Below are positions 10,673 to 23,145 of a DNA stretch of 59,569 nucleotides, in pieces. Origin of the DNA: Branchiostoma floridae (lineage: Eukaryota; Chordata; Leptocardii; Amphioxiformes; Branchiostomatidae); assembly GCF_000003815.2 (NCBI RefSeq), contig NC_049994.1, forward strand, positions 3,259,627 through 3,319,195, read 5' to 3'. Made by a program: the position numbers and the translations under genes. The notes under the pieces are model-generated. The model was not told the DNA's origin, did not search any database, and was given only the letters and a program-made list of their open reading frames with translations. Every line of letters begins with the position of its first letter. Within the stretch, counting starts at the first letter, position 1.

Positions 10673-11419
10673 GGTTACCTCCGTTACTGGTGGTTACCTC
10701 CGTTACCAATGCCATCTTTTCTAATTATCGTCTTTCCCAGGATGTTTACCCATCTATGCACGTTCTAAAGTAAGCTACGGCTTAAAAGACAGCTCACAAG
10801 CTTCATAATTGGCCCTTGATATATCAATATTACTACCCTACCTTTGAAAATGTCAGATGATGCAAAATATTGGATATCTCACCTTTCTTCCACTCACACT
10901 GCACAAAAGCAGCTCACCACTGCGTTTTAAAGGAAGTTATCCAGAACGAGGCTGACCTCCGAGTTGCTTCATAACCTTTAATCCTGATTACCTTGTACAT
11001 ATCGCCGTATGTCCGATATCGTATATTCTAAGGTAAAACGGTAACGTAGGTAACATGGTAACGTAAGGTAACATTCTGGCATATAGTAATGAAAAAAATG
11101 TTATTAGTTTGCCGCTGGATTAAAAATGCAGTGGGTACGTAGCTATCTGGGGATGGTCTTTCCACATAAAAGGTAGGGTGAGGCTATATCATCTACAACT
11201 TGTACTGAGCATGGTAACGAAGGTAACCTTTAAAAGTGGCCACAGGCAATACTCTCAAAAGATGTGGCAATTTCTTCCATTATCAAGGGTTTGCTGCCTC
11301 ACAAGTATCTTTGATGACATAAAATACATGCTAGTCGACCGAATAGCATAAAAAGGATATAGAAATTGTTTCTTTCTCTGTGATTTCTGCCCTTGTCTGT
11401 GTCGGTAACGAAGGTAACC
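10673..11419. promoter_or_regulatory. Cluster of paired GGTAAC motifs
   Basis: Six copies of a 15-16-bp word close to GGTAACGNAGGTAACC: 10673-10688 and 10692-10707 (read on the minus strand), then 11040-11054, 11057-11072, 11213-11228 and 11404-11419 (plus strand). Each is two direct GGTAAC half-sites separated by three bases (four in the copy at 11057). The spacing between copies is irregular, so this is not a simple tandem array. The cluster lies on the 5' side of the minus-strand basic-protein frame. A protein-binding role is inferred. Confidence 0.5.
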
Positions 11420-12695
11420 TCAAAAACTGGAGACAGTTTTAAAATGGACCCAGATGTTATATTAGTGCAAGACGGACAAACTCCTCCGCCTGTTTTTGTT
11501 GGTCTGATTAAAGTGTATAATTAATGATCGGAAGTAAAGCCAGTAACCATATTTATTAACAAAAAAATGAGGTGGTTCGGTCGAGTGTATGATTTGCGAC
11601 AGGCGTTTTTGGACTGTTTCAATGCAAAAAGCTGCCCTGAACGATCAAAACATGACTACCTATGACGGTAAAAACATAGCATATAATATTTCCGGGGTTC
11701 ATACGTCAGTAACAACTAGCAAAGACGTAGTCAATGTGTATTTTGATAATATGAAAGCCCAATATTTTCTTGCGACAGCATTTGCACACGTTAACTGAGA
11801 ATGAGTGAAAAGTGCGCACCTGACTTCGGTTAAGGAGGTAAAAGGTGGTGGACGGAGATGGATGGCTCTACCTCCCGATACCGTGCCTTAGACACCGTTG
11901 ATAACAACCCACTTCCCCTGCGGCCTCAAAACGACAATGGAACCTTCTACTACCTAGCATGCATTCACTGGTGAATAATATAACAATGCCGTAAGGGCAT
12001 ATACTGTCCGTAATATTCCAAGATATTGAGACATATGGGCAACCCTGCTACGAAACTCCAAAAATAGACACCCCTAGCTGAACCGAAAATGATCCCCTGG
12101 ATGGTCCTTGTTGGAATAAAGGTAACGTCTGCTTCCCAGGATCGTGGTACCATCAATTCAAAGCTGCCAAATGGTCTGGAGAAAAATAAACTACGCATAA
12201 ACATCGCATTGATACTTAATCTTGCCATGCACAACTGGAATAATAGTTCCAATACCTCACTCCTCCGTAAGTTCAGGTGTAGTGCCGTAGAAGGGTCATT
12301 ATCAAACTTTGTTTTACCAACCTCTAACCACATAGTATTACCAAGTGTTGTGAGAATCCGAGGGCTATGTATTACTAAAAAACTACATTATTATGTCCAA
12401 AACATATTCTACCAAAAACTGACCATAGCATGCCCAGACCGCATACTTCAAAACGACAATCGCATGTAGTCTACAAGGCTCCACTGATCGCTGAAAAAAT
12501 TGGTAGAAAGTGAAAAGGAATAAAGGGAAGACATCAGAGATTACCCTTTCCATCGCAGTTTACCGCATGAAACACTGAAACAAGACCGCTTGAAAAAAAA
12601 TTAGTAATACTTGAACTTTAATCTGATTTATTTCAAACAAAGTCAGAAAGATTTACTTTTAAAAGATTTAAAGAAAACGCTGATGAGATTTCAGC
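11420..12695. other. Intergenic with overlapping opposed frames
   Basis: Two frames of 122 codons (minus, 11965-12333) and 126 codons (plus, 12089-12469) overlap antisense. Neither shows a domain I recognise. A dispersed repeat lies at 11816-11935. Confidence 0.35.
11816..11935 (+). repeat. Dispersed repeat shared with 23146-23262
   Basis: CACCTGACTTCGGTTAAGGAG, CTACCTCCCGATACCGTGCC and ATAACAACCCACTTCCCCTG occur in the same order and spacing at 23146-23262. There they read ACCTGACTTCGGTTGGAGAG, CCACCTTCCGATACCATGCC and ATAACAACCCATTTCCCCTG. Class unknown. Confidence 0.7.
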
Positions 12696-13226
12696 TTAAA
12701 GGGGCATTCCACTCCAGAAGGGGGGCTTGTTTTCCAATAGATAATGTGGCAATGAATACATAAATTATAATCAGCCGAATTTTGTGGAATTCACCTTGGG
12801 ATGAATTACGTGATGTGTACAATAAGGACACTCACTAAGCCCATGCAGACCCTACCCATGCATTCCTTATACGCATAGACACTGTGTTTATCGTACATAT
12901 TTTCGGAATAAATGAGGTACGCTCAGCACACCGAGAAGGCAAATCTGCTCATAAGATAGCAAAGAATACAAGAACAAGACGAGATTTCTTAACGAACCTG
13001 AAATTAGTTTTGTAACCTTACCTAAAAGTTTTGCATTGCATTCAGCCATAGGATTAATTCAATTAGAGGGTACTTGGGTAGTTTAGTAGAAGACTGAATG
13101 CTTTTGAGGCATTTGAAGAAACTGAGTACTTTATCGTATAATGTGAAGTAGTATGTAGTTATCACTTCCTAAAATTAATATCTATCGGAAAATAACACTC
13201 CCGTGTGGAGTGGAATGTCCCTTTAA
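12696..13226. mobile_element. TTAA-flanked inverted-repeat element, ~0.53 kb
   Basis: TTAAAGGGGCATTCCACTCC at 12696-12715 is inverted at 13207-13226 (GGAGTGGAATGTCCCTTTAA) with one mismatch. If TTAA is the target duplication, the terminal repeat starts AGGG(G/A)CATTCC. The interior has no coding frame. Because TTAA is palindromic, a shorter TA duplication cannot be excluded. Confidence 0.75.
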
Positions 13227-14108
13227 ATCCGAAAAAGGCAGCTCGCGGTATTAAAGAAACTTCAATTTTGACCCCAATTTTTGAATGTATCCGTCCGCCG
13301 GAGCATACAAGTAACATTTGTCCTTACACAAACAAAACTGACGAACTGAACAAATTTTGACCGAACCTGAAATTATTAGACTCAACCATTTCCTTGTTAA
13401 AAAAGTCTCAAGATTTTCAAGGAAAGGATAGATCTTCAAGGATTTTATCTGGTACCGTATTATCGAAACCCTGACGTCTAAGATATATTACGTACGATAA
13501 AAAAACATGTAGCAGAACAAATTTTATTAGCTTTCTCAGCATATTCAGGTATTTTGGGCCTTAATGATAAATCAGTTTCACCATTAAAATGTACAATATT
13601 ATCTCGTAAAGTGTGATTTTGGAAGCCCCACTTCAGTACGGTTGAATCTTGATGACAGCAGATTTATCATTTTTCATATGAAATTTCCTGAGGGGATCAT
13701 AATGAAAGTTTCCGAAGGATCTTATAACGTACGGAATTATATTACACTGAAATAAAGTATATCGGCATTAGTTCAGGGACGGATGATATTTCATAGGGAC
13801 AAATCTGATCTTTTTTCTAACTGTAAGAAATGGATATTCAAGCAAGTATAAATCTAAAGATTCAACCGTTTCGTATTTCAAGATCGTGTTACGACTATGG
13901 GGCGTGAAATGGCTAGAAGCAATAATTTTTTTTAGATTTCCTGCCTTTACTATATATGAAGTAGATTACAAGATTATCCACAAGATTATAATGGATTTGT
14001 ACGCGCCAATCAAAAAAAGAGTTAAAAGATATCTAGTGAATAATTTTGTAGTATATTGTTTGTCTTGTTTAATTGTAGCTCATTAATATTCAATATACGG
14101 TTTTGATT
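13227..14108. other. Intergenic, nothing recognised
   Basis: AT-rich with short frames only (62-66 codons) and no recognised repeat. Confidence 0.45.
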
Positions 14109-14189
14109 GACAAAATACACAAAACAAATTTTACTTTTTCGAACCCAGCAGTGTCGTAGCGGTGCCCCAAGTGCAGTGAGATACCACCT
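14109..14189. mobile_element. Right half of a PIF/Harbinger-like MITE
   Basis: GACAAAATACACAAAACAAA, CGAACCCAGCAGTGTCG and AGTGCAGTGAGATACCACCT followed by TTA match the right half of the copies at 8731-8977 and 58616-58856. The left half is missing. Confidence 0.75.
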
Positions 14190-14323
14190 TTAGCTTAGCG
14201 ATCCAATGATCATTTTCTTTCACTCAACTGTGAACGCAACTTGTATATGAAAAAAAAAATCATAAACTTCGATAAATTGAAAGAAAAACCGACAATGAAA
14301 ATCTTCCTATGTATTAGTAGCCT

Positions 14324-14470
14324 TTTCCATTGACCCTATGACCTGATATGTCATGTCTGATTATTGACAAATTCTGCCACCTTTGGCAACTACATCCTGC
14401 CACAACGACAAGCCTGACCTTTGTGTTCATATTCCCACTCACTAAATTCCTGCAACTCTACCGATCATGA
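14324..14470. repeat. Dispersed repeat ('TTCCATTGA...ATGACCTGA') copy 1
   Basis: CCTTTTCCATTGACCCTATG, ATTGACAAATTCTGCCACC and TTCCCACTCACTA recur in order at about 30258-30420, 30964-31090 and 42058-42170. Class unknown. The copies are too diverged for me to set boundaries. Confidence 0.45.
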
Positions 14471-17154
14471 CTGAGTATTGAAAAAAAAACAAAAAAAAAC
14501 TTAAAAACATAAACACAAACAGACAGCCCCGAAACGAATGCATAACAATTCATGACTTTAAATCACACACTAGCAACTTACCAAAACTAATTTCAGAACT
14601 CCAGTAATTTTTGTAGATAAAGAGAATTTGTGGACAAATACAACTCAATAAATACACCCTTGCCCAAATACCCTTAGCAAATATTACTAGTTAAAGTCAA
14701 AGTAAAACATGAATTACAAATTGCTACTCAAAGGTTATAATTACATCCGTAAACTATTAACGGAGGCCGCCCTAAGACGGTTCCCGTCGTAAGACGGAAC
14801 GGATTTTTTGCTGATCTTATTATCCATAAGTACACCGTGTTTGTTGCTACTGACTATGCTGATTACAAAGGTAAATAAACCAAGTCCATGCACACAGCTT
14901 TAATTTACATTCCAAGTATACTTTAACATATTTACTTCATGTTTAAAAAAAAACAGAATTCTAACAGTAATGTTGACAGTGCTGAATCACTGCGGTCACC
15001 GGCCTCTGCGTATTGGCGGCTCGTGTCGCTAACTATACGAACTCTTTCAAGCAGTCACACAACTGACATGATACACATAAATAAAGCTCCATAAAAACAC
15101 TATGAATATGGGTCTTCAAATGTCTGTTGAGTAGAAAAGCAACCAAAAGGAAGCGACATAAACTTTGCCACCATTGTACTCCCAAGGGAGTGTGGCCGTG
15201 AAGGTGACAGACTAGAGAACGCTCCAAAGATTTATTTGACTGTAACAAATGATTCGTGCTGTCTATGAAAATAAGATTTGATAGAGAGATGTAGATGATA
15301 TTTTCATATAATCAGACAGAGTTTTGTTGATGTTTGCGGTGTCTTTTTTCGTAATGGTTTTTTTAGTCGGGCATTCACAATCAGTGCATTCAGCCTGCCC
15401 GTAAAAACATCAGCTGGATTGTTCTAGGTACAGCCTTCCTCGTGTGAGACAAGAAGTACATACAGTCACGATTTTACTGTCAAAAGAAAGCTAAAATATC
15501 ATATTATTAATTTTTTTCTGTGTACTTAAATTTACCACTTACTTCTGAAGAGAGCAAAATGTAAAAAAAAAGCGTACCGAGTTAGGCACATTGTCCAGCG
15601 TAGCACAAAATTGGAAGGTTACATACACGAAATTGTCTCACAGTGTTTGCCGCTTGTAACATGCAGCGCGAAAGGTTCATGAACCACATGAATGCATTTC
15701 TTATTCAAGTATGTTGTTCAAATGTATGTGTAAAAAATTCAGTCATCAAAATTTGACCACTCTCAGGCAACTAGCGATGGAGCGCCATGAGTTTGAGCGC
15801 AAGAAAAAGCGTACCGTGTTGGGGCACCTCCCGTTAGACTACAAGTTTTATTTCAGACTCTCTTGTTAACTGTGTGGCTCGTTTATTGTAAAACATAACG
15901 GTGCAAACGATAAAAAGGCAATTACTCGATTCATAAACGTTTGTAAAGATAGTTGCTTTGCAGGTATTATAAAATGCCATCACCGCTATATACATAGACT
16001 ACACATAGAATTTCTGAATGATCTGGCTCGGTCGTGAAGGACACAGACAGGGTATGAAATGGTTTATGAAATGGTTTTCCTAACGACGTGAATTTCTTTT
16101 TCATTACCAAACAAATGACCGGGCCATGGCACCTCAATGTGGCCAAGGTTATGAAAACCATAACAGTCGTGTAGTTATTGCTATACATTTTTTATTGGTA
16201 GCTTGTAAAGGATTCTATGTCTTTTGAGTGTTTCAGTTGCCATGCTGAAATGTTTTCGGTGACAATTTTGCACGGTAATATAACACAAATGGTATATTTT
16301 TGAAATTCATAATTTCATGAAATGCTTTTAGGAATATGGTTATGTAACGGCAATCATATTTATTTGTAACTCTTAGTTTTTATCCAAAATAAAGCCAACG
16401 TGAAACTCGGACGGAACTGACTTGAATACATGCGTGGGAACAGGACCTTTTGTAATGCAATGGTGAAGTATTTAGTACTGCCCGTTTCTAGCCTGAAAGA
16501 TTGACGAGAGGAATTCAAACCTTTGCCGGCGACAAGACCAATCAACTACCGCCCATACATCACTTCAATACGCTGTCGTTTCGGGTGATCTATATTGTGA
16601 TCTACCTGTTCCGGGAAACTATTGTAACACGGAAGGCAGTTCCTACGAGTTCATCACCATTAGTGTCTTAACGTTAACTGTCCATCAAGCTTCTTGTAGA
16701 CACTAGTTGACTTCTTGTAGATATTTGTTAGGCTTAAGAACTATTTGCACTGATCTCATCAATACTAATGTTTATTTTTCTTACTAAGGCTATAATGTTA
16801 TCACGCACGCATTAATCATCGGCCGTTTCCAAAGAAATTGCGACCATAGACATACTGCCAAGCTCACAAAGAAGCACGTCTACTTTCTGTAATGTTTTCT
16901 TGTTTCGGTGACTTATACATGTGGGCTGGTTGAATTGTGGTCACAAAACACATTAAGTAAACATTCATTCATCTACAACGGAAAAATCGATACTTATCTC
17001 GTAGAATACCAAACTTAATTTCTTTTTTGCAAAGGAAAGACGGAAAAAAATAAAAATAAAGAATTCATAATTCTCTGATTATAATAACTTGTTCTACCTT
17101 CCTGATTAACTATATTTCATTATAAATGCATCTTTCTCAAACTATTATTGAATC
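14471..17154. other. Intergenic, nothing recognised
   Basis: 2.7 kb of AT-rich sequence without a gene-like frame. Two similar AAAAAGCGTACCG words (15568 and 15805) are noted separately. Confidence 0.4.
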
Positions 17155-17225
17155 TTCACGCTTGTATCAATTTGGGGGTTTCCAGAAGATGCCATCCATA
17201 TAGTGAAATCGAGATGGCCTAATCT
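17155..17225 (+). repeat. Dispersed repeat shared with 33261-33335
   Basis: CACGCTTGTATCAATTTGGG, GAAGATGCCATCC and ATGGCCTAAT correspond to TACGCTTGCATCAGTTTGGG, TAAGATGCAATCC and ATGGCCTAAT at 33261-33335. Confidence 0.55.
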
Positions 17226-17830
17226 TAGCAAGAAAACTACAAACAATTCAGGAAAGCCATCGAAAATACTTGAACCTACCAACACCATAAAACTAAACGC
17301 CAATGTCATCCAGAAGTAAAACTGCTCGGGAGAAGCAGTCGTAATGGGGCGTTTTCCTTATCAATAAAGGCCGGTATTCTCTCTATCCAGGGATCCAGTG
17401 ACATTTGCTAGTTCCTAAGCCCCGTGCAATGTAAAAGCACTCATTAGAGTAGACGGCGATCGCACTGCGACATTGCTACGACCTAAATTCTACAACCTTG
17501 CTACGGCATAAATTGGATCTGTGTTACCTTTGATTTCAGAAAACACCATACAGAACGTAAAATCGTGATTCAATACACAAAGATTTTTTGAATCCATTTT
17601 TATCTATAAAAGTCGTCGAGCGACAATATAATTTTTGGTAAAAGCAATATAGCAGTTAGGTTGTCACCATAATTTAATGCGTATATTGCTATACAGTGAG
17701 CTTGGCATTCTGGTAATTTTGAAATTATGTGAACTCCCTGCGTTTTATCAATTGGACAGAAGTTCATTGACATTGCATGCAACGCAAAAAGAGATTGTTC
17801 AAATATCTATATTCATCTTGTTAAAAACTA
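17226..17830. other. Intergenic, nothing recognised
   Basis: No gene or repeat recognised. Confidence 0.4.
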
Positions 17831-18138
17831 CAATTGCTAGAATACAATGCCAGAGACCAATTTTCTACTCTGCTGTTTCTTATCACTTGTCTATTTTTAC
17901 GGAAAGATATTTTTGTAACAACTTTCTCGATCAAAAACATCGTCTTTTATATGATGTATATATTTATGATGTTGTACAAGACACAATAATTGTCTATACC
18001 TCGCTGTTTTTACCGTTTCTTAGCTCTAACAAGGGAGATATTTCGACCACCATTCTCTCTGAATATAGAATCTTTATTACGATTTCTAGGACACGATGCC
18101 AGACACCAATTTTCTACCTCTGCTGCTTTTACCGTGAC
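17831..18138 (+). repeat. Degenerate tandem repeat, ~125-bp spacing
   Basis: AATGCCAGAGACCAATTTTC (about 17846) and GATGCCAGACACCAATTTTC (about 18095) are about 250 bp apart, with a weaker copy at about 17975 (AGACACAATAATTGTC). Each is followed by a CTGCTGTTT-like string. The array explains the long plus-strand frame at 17677-18153, which I do not regard as a gene. Confidence 0.4.
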
Positions 18139-18578
18139 CTTTTTGCTTCTTAATATCCACACTGTCTGCCATACCCATTGTATAAATGATCCACTTGACA
18201 CTCGTAACAAATTTATGGTATATGTATTATGATAGCTTATGACATGGCCCTTAGGAGTGCCTCAAAAATGAGCAATTTTCTTCTACCCTATAGGTAACAA
18301 CAAGTGGTATAGTCCACCGCACAAGTGGCAATCGTTAGTTACTATTGGTAGAAGGTGTTGAACGATTTCGGTTCCAGACGCCAACTGCATTCATTCATTC
18401 ACTACGCTATAGGATGACAAGTGCCCGGTGCGAGGAGATCTGCATCTCCAAGGGATTGCCGCCACTCAAACGGAAATAAGGGACGGCCTTATGATTTACT
18501 AGCGGTCCTGAAAATTTCCCACTTGTCGTATTGATCTTACTCTGTTCAGACTGTTGGACATCAACTGGGGGGTATGAG

Positions 18579-18686
18579 AGAGGGTTGTCTTCCGGGAGGA
18601 CGATCGATGGAAGAATGAGTCGCTCTGTCTGCCCAAGCTGTTCCCCTCACCGTGTCACGGCCGTTGCGTCGCCGGCAGAAGGTGAG
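18579..18686 (+). other. GC-rich exon-like segment with a consensus donor
   Basis: This stretch is markedly more GC-rich than its surroundings. One frame reads FREDDRWKNESLCLPKLFPS followed by PCHGRCVAGR, which looks like real cysteine-containing protein sequence. It runs into AAG|GTGAGA, a good 5' splice site. A competing frame (RMSRSVCPSCSPHRVTAVAS) is also open. No convincing acceptor is visible upstream and a TGA lies in the first frame near 18574. It may be an internal exon, a relic, or chance. Confidence 0.28.
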
Positions 18687-18746
18687 AATTTTCCCGGAGC
18701 TGCTGAAAGATTTTTTCGGACAAACGTCATTTTCCAAGTACCTTAG

Positions 18747-19961
18747 TTTTGCTATTTTAACCCCGGAAAATCAGGTTTAAGTGTTGTGACTGAATTTATC
18801 TACCTATGTACGTCCAATCTATCAATGATACATGAATTTTCGTACTCAACTTGTCCTGTTTACTTTTCGTTGTCCATTGTGTTTTTTGTGTATGTAGAAT
18901 TGTGATTTACACAAGATTATTGTCTAATATTTCATGACTTATGAAAGAGAGAATTTTGCCAATCCTAAATATTAATGATATAGAATGATGATAGAGAAAA
19001 AGCGCTCATTTGAAAATACTAATTCATCTCTATCGAAAATATCAAATATTAGAGTTTTTCCAGTTTATTGCCAATATAAAAGGTTTTTTAATTTTTTTAA
19101 GGATTACATATACATTGTGTTGGTAACATGCAAGCCTCCTAGACATAAACTTCAGTATGAGGTATCAGTATTTTAGAAAATAATCTACTGCTAGCTATTA
19201 TACGACACTTGCAAGCTACCAAAATGTGCCACGAATGCAGAAGAACGCAATATTGAAGTAAGAAATATGTTAACATTTCAAGACTAGAGTTATCCTTAAG
19301 AAAGATCGTACATTCTTTTTTGTTAATATAGCATAACACATAAAGTTATGGGAAATCGTCCAAAGATACATTAAAGTTTATGGCGCGTAAAAAGTGGCCT
19401 TGCAGCGAACCTATGTATTTTCCCCTCCTACAAATCTTACGAGGGATGCTTAAAAAGGCTGGATAATATGCTTATAAATTTATATGTCAGTATTGATTGC
19501 AACCTGTTAGAACATATCTTCATTACTTTAATGAACAAGATGTATCATTTGGGGTTTATCTGTGTGAATATGTGTTTGTGTGTACCCGTGTTTATGTTAG
19601 GGATACCCGTACATTTGTGGTCAGCATAACTTATGAATATAAAGAAGGCATTGATGGATTGTTATAATATAAAGTACCTCGGCAGGTCTCGAAGAGATGA
19701 AGGTCATGTTCGATTGTTTGGCCCCTGGCGGCTTTTTTCAGACTGCAGAAGAATATTTACGGGATTTGTATGTTCGACCGGTTCTAGGAATTTTTATTTT
19801 AATGCTGGTATATGGATTTTGATGTCAGGAACAAGCGGTCTTGAATTGGGACCACTGACAGCTTGCTCTAGAGATGCAGGGGCATTGTTATTTTAATGAA
19901 CCTGGAAAAGTAAGGTCAGGACTTAAGCCCAATTATTTCCAAAGTTTTGAATATTCCCTTA
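18747..19961. other. Intergenic, nothing recognised
   Basis: AT-rich, with short frames only. The 87-codon frame at 19633-19896 has no recognised domain. Confidence 0.4.
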
Positions 19962-20206
19962 TACCCCATTTCCACTATGACCGAGCTCTCGCCGAGCTCC
20001 CTCTGTGATCTAACTTTGACATATCGCTCAACGAATTCTATGGAAAAGAAACGAATTTTTTTACACTTTGTGTGTTTTGTTGTCTTCTCAGTCACACTTT
20101 TACGTTTGAATGATATACCCAGGGTGAAAGCGAAGATGACACATATCCTATTCAATAGGTCGCAGTAAGAGCGCAGCGCGATCGCCGTCCAAGTGGAAAG
20201 GGGGTC
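19962..20206. mobile_element. PIF/Harbinger-like MITE, second subfamily
   Basis: The ends TACCCCATTTCCACT and AGTGGAAAGGGGGTC are imperfect inverted repeats flanked on both sides by TTA (19959-19961 and 20207-20209). The interior has TTTGTGTGTTTTGTTGTCTTC, shared with the 8731-8977 copy, so the two subfamilies are related despite different termini. Length is 245 bp, noncoding. Confidence 0.72.
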
Positions 20207-20214
20207 TTAATAAA

Positions 20215-20994
20215 TTATCTAACCAAACATCTCTATTTGGATCAAACGAGACATTAGTGGACCAAACCTAAACCTTGATCAAGTTGCATGAAATTTTCAC
20301 AACCTAGTAAATGCTCTACTTACATACTAAGTGGGTCAGAATGCTCTTTCATTTTTTTAAACTGCCCGACGTAAGAAACAGCGAAACATTTCTAAATCAA
20401 ACAAGACATTCATGAATAAAAACTAAACCAAGATCTGGTCACATGAATATTTCAAGACCTACTGAATGCTCTACTTACATACTAAATGAGCCAGAACGAT
20501 TTTTCGTTTTTATAAACTGCCTGACGCAAGAAACAACTAAACATTTCTGAATTAACCAAGACATTAGTGAACCAAGCCTAAACCTAGATCAACTCACATG
20601 AAATTTTCGCAACCTACCGAATGCTCTACTTACATGATAAGTGAGCCAAAATGCTCTTTTATTTTTATAAACTGCCCAACGCAAGAAACATCTAAACATT
20701 TCTGAATCAAACAAGACATTAGTGGACCAAAACTAATCAAGCCACATGAAATTTTCACAACCTACTGAATGCTCTACATACATACTAAGTGAGCCAGAAT
20801 GCTCTTTCATTTTTATAAACTGCCTGACGCAAGAAACAACGAAAATTCTCTGAATCAAACAAAACATTAGTGAAAATTAACCTAGTGTGGTCTACTCACA
20901 GGAAATGTTTACAGCCTAGTGAATGCTCTACTTACATACTAAGTGAGCCTGAATGCTCTTTCATTTTTATAAAGTGCCTGACGCAAGAAACAAA
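20215..20994 (+). repeat. Tandem array, five units of ~155 bp
   Basis: The anchor ACATTAGTG (ACATTCATG in unit two) falls at 20251, 20406, 20561, 20716 and 20864, giving spacings of 155, 155, 155 and 148. Each unit also holds GAATGCTCTACTTACAT and TAAACTGCCTGACGCAAGAA. The units are diverged copies without coding capacity. Confidence 0.92.
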
Positions 20995-21642
20995 CGCCTA
21001 CATCAGACTAGACGTAATAAGCTTCCCTCGTCTGATGGAAAGACAAGATAACCCCAATGCCCTTCCCTACATCAGCCACCAGATTCCAAACTCGAGACGA
21101 CGTGGCTATAATAGTTTCCAGTCAGTCTATTCTCCACCCTAACCGACGACCTATAACTCCGGGGCAATATAATGTCCTCCTGAATTGGACTTGGCAACAA
21201 TCTGTGTAATACCACCATTAGGCTTACGGACTCAAGAATGGTAGAGTCACCTGAAATGTAGGTAGGATCGACTTTACTGCCTCCAAATGCACTTAACTCA
21301 CGCCGCGTCGTTTACGAAAGAATGGGGGATTTAGGGAGGTAAATTTCCATGTAGTTGGTCCTAAGCTGTAAAAGTGGTTGGTGACCTTGTATTATGCAGC
21401 TGTGAGGTTGTAGAAGACGATATAGTGATTGAGTTACCCTAGCCCCTTTCCTCTACACGATTCGTGCTAAGTTGACTTCATGTAGCGGCATTTTAGCCCT
21501 TGACTAGAAATGTCATCCAGTTTATATGAACTATATATTACCTTAAGATCATCCTTATCTATAAACAGCACAGAAAGCTTTAAGAAAAACAAGAAGAAAA
21601 ACTCTCTCTTAATTAAACAATACGGCAACATGCTGTCGTTTA
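20995..21642. other. Intergenic, nothing recognised
   Basis: Moderately GC-rich at 21000-21480. No recognisable domain or repeat. Confidence 0.4.
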
Positions 21643-21883
21643 AGGTTGTATCTCATTGCACGTGCGGCACTGCGGGGTTCATTAACTGCGGCACTGCTTT
21701 CTTACTTTCACCGATATCATATCATATATTCTTAGATATTGCATAATTATGTAAAAGTACATGTATGACTAGGAAGACAAATACACAAAACGTACGTAAG
21801 AAAATCCTTCTTTATCTCTGAAATACGCTGAGCATCTTTCGAAACCCGCCGTGCCACACTGGTGCCCAAAATGCAGTGAGCAT
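21643..21883. mobile_element. PIF/Harbinger-like MITE
   Basis: Left end AGGTTGTATCTCATTGCACG and a shortened right end (ATGCAGTGAGCAT), with TTA on both sides (21640-21642 and 21884-21886). The interior ACAAATACACAAAACGTACG and TTCTTTATCTCTGAAAT match the other copies. The right terminal repeat has lost a few bases. Confidence 0.75.
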
Positions 21884-22798
21884 TTAGCAGTAAGTTAGAA
21901 GTGCACAGCCCTACGATTGCCTGGCTGCAAACGCCGAGAATATAGACAATATCGATCGACGCATTTGGATCCTTCTGATTCAATCTATCTCCGGAACAAA
22001 TACTCATAATTTTATTAGATTCATGCCAACCAAGGCCGGACTATTTATCAGGATTTCTGATATGTTGCATTCGCCAGGAATCGTTTTTCTAGACACCCGT
22101 AGTGCCTATTGACACGCACATGTAGGGTAGAAAGTTTCTTTGCTGTTTCAGTAACAGAGGATATCTATGGTCGTAATTATTTAGATTATGCTATGTATTT
22201 AGATGTCATTAAATATGAAGGGCGTTATGAAATAGCTAAGTATCATGATATTAAATTGCTTCTCTGGAGAATCTGGTAAAAGATGATAAAGATGGATTAT
22301 GCATTTTCGTCATCATATTACGTTTTATGTATCCCATTGGATTCAGAGTATGATGCGCAGTGTTCTATGCTCACATGAATTATTCAATCTGTTTGACAAG
22401 AATCATCAAATTGGTCATTACCGTTGCCTAAGAGGTAGTGGGATTGACTTAGTATATCATAAATCACCTTATAACAGTACTAGTATTAGGTTCCCTTGGC
22501 GTTTCCTAGACGGCAGTAGTATTCGCATTCTACAAAACTTATGATATAGGCCTGTCAGAATGCGACAACTTGCAATTTTCAAGATTATATGCTGTATATA
22601 TCTGTATCTAATGTTATATACTGGTATAACCGCCCTCGGCAAATCACACAAGCTTTGCTGGCACGCGGTACGACAGGATGTAGTTATACTTACACTAAAC
22701 GACCTGTCACACCTGACCTTTGTACATCTGACTGTAAAATATGTTTATAGCTATCTAATGAGTTTGCTACCGGCATTGCTGACCAGGCATTTTGTCCT
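21884..22798. other. Intergenic, nothing recognised
   Basis: Short frames only. No domain or repeat recognised. Confidence 0.4.
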
Positions 22799-23107
22799 TT
22801 GGAAAATGAGACACTTAACACGGTTTTCTTGACCCCACCCGGGTCTCAAAATGGGTCATCATCGTCATTTTTGCCGCTACGGCGGGCTGTCATTGTTATC
22901 CACACATTTCTGTCTGCTACTGTCTGTTGCGCTCCTATCTCACAAGGCCTCACTCTTCAGTTCCCCTCCTGCTTCTCTTGGGCACCAGTCACACCAGTTC
23001 AGTACCACCCTGGGAAGTCTCAGCCTCAGTATCCACACAACGTGCCCCATATGCCTAGCCAACGCATTCTTGCTCTCTGTATGAGTGTGGAGAGTTTAGG
23101 TTTCTGA
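22799..23107 (+). other. GC-rich open region, probably repeat-derived
   Basis: Two overlapping plus-strand frames (102 and 77 codons) are open across a stretch clearly richer in GC than its flanks. Both translations are low-complexity (Ser, Leu, His rich) and show no domain. It immediately precedes a dispersed repeat (23146-23262), so I suspect part of a larger repetitive element rather than a gene. Confidence 0.3.
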
Positions 23108-23145
23108 CTGTGTCATAGGTAAAATGAGTACTTGTAAAAATGGGT

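Noticed and set aside
11965-12469. Two opposed 122- and 126-codon frames
   Set aside because: Overlapping antisense frames with no domain; at most one could be real, and neither shows a distinct codon pattern.
17677-18153. 158-codon plus frame
   Set aside because: It spans a degenerate repeat, is rich in Ile/Phe/Tyr as expected of AT-rich DNA, and shows no domain.
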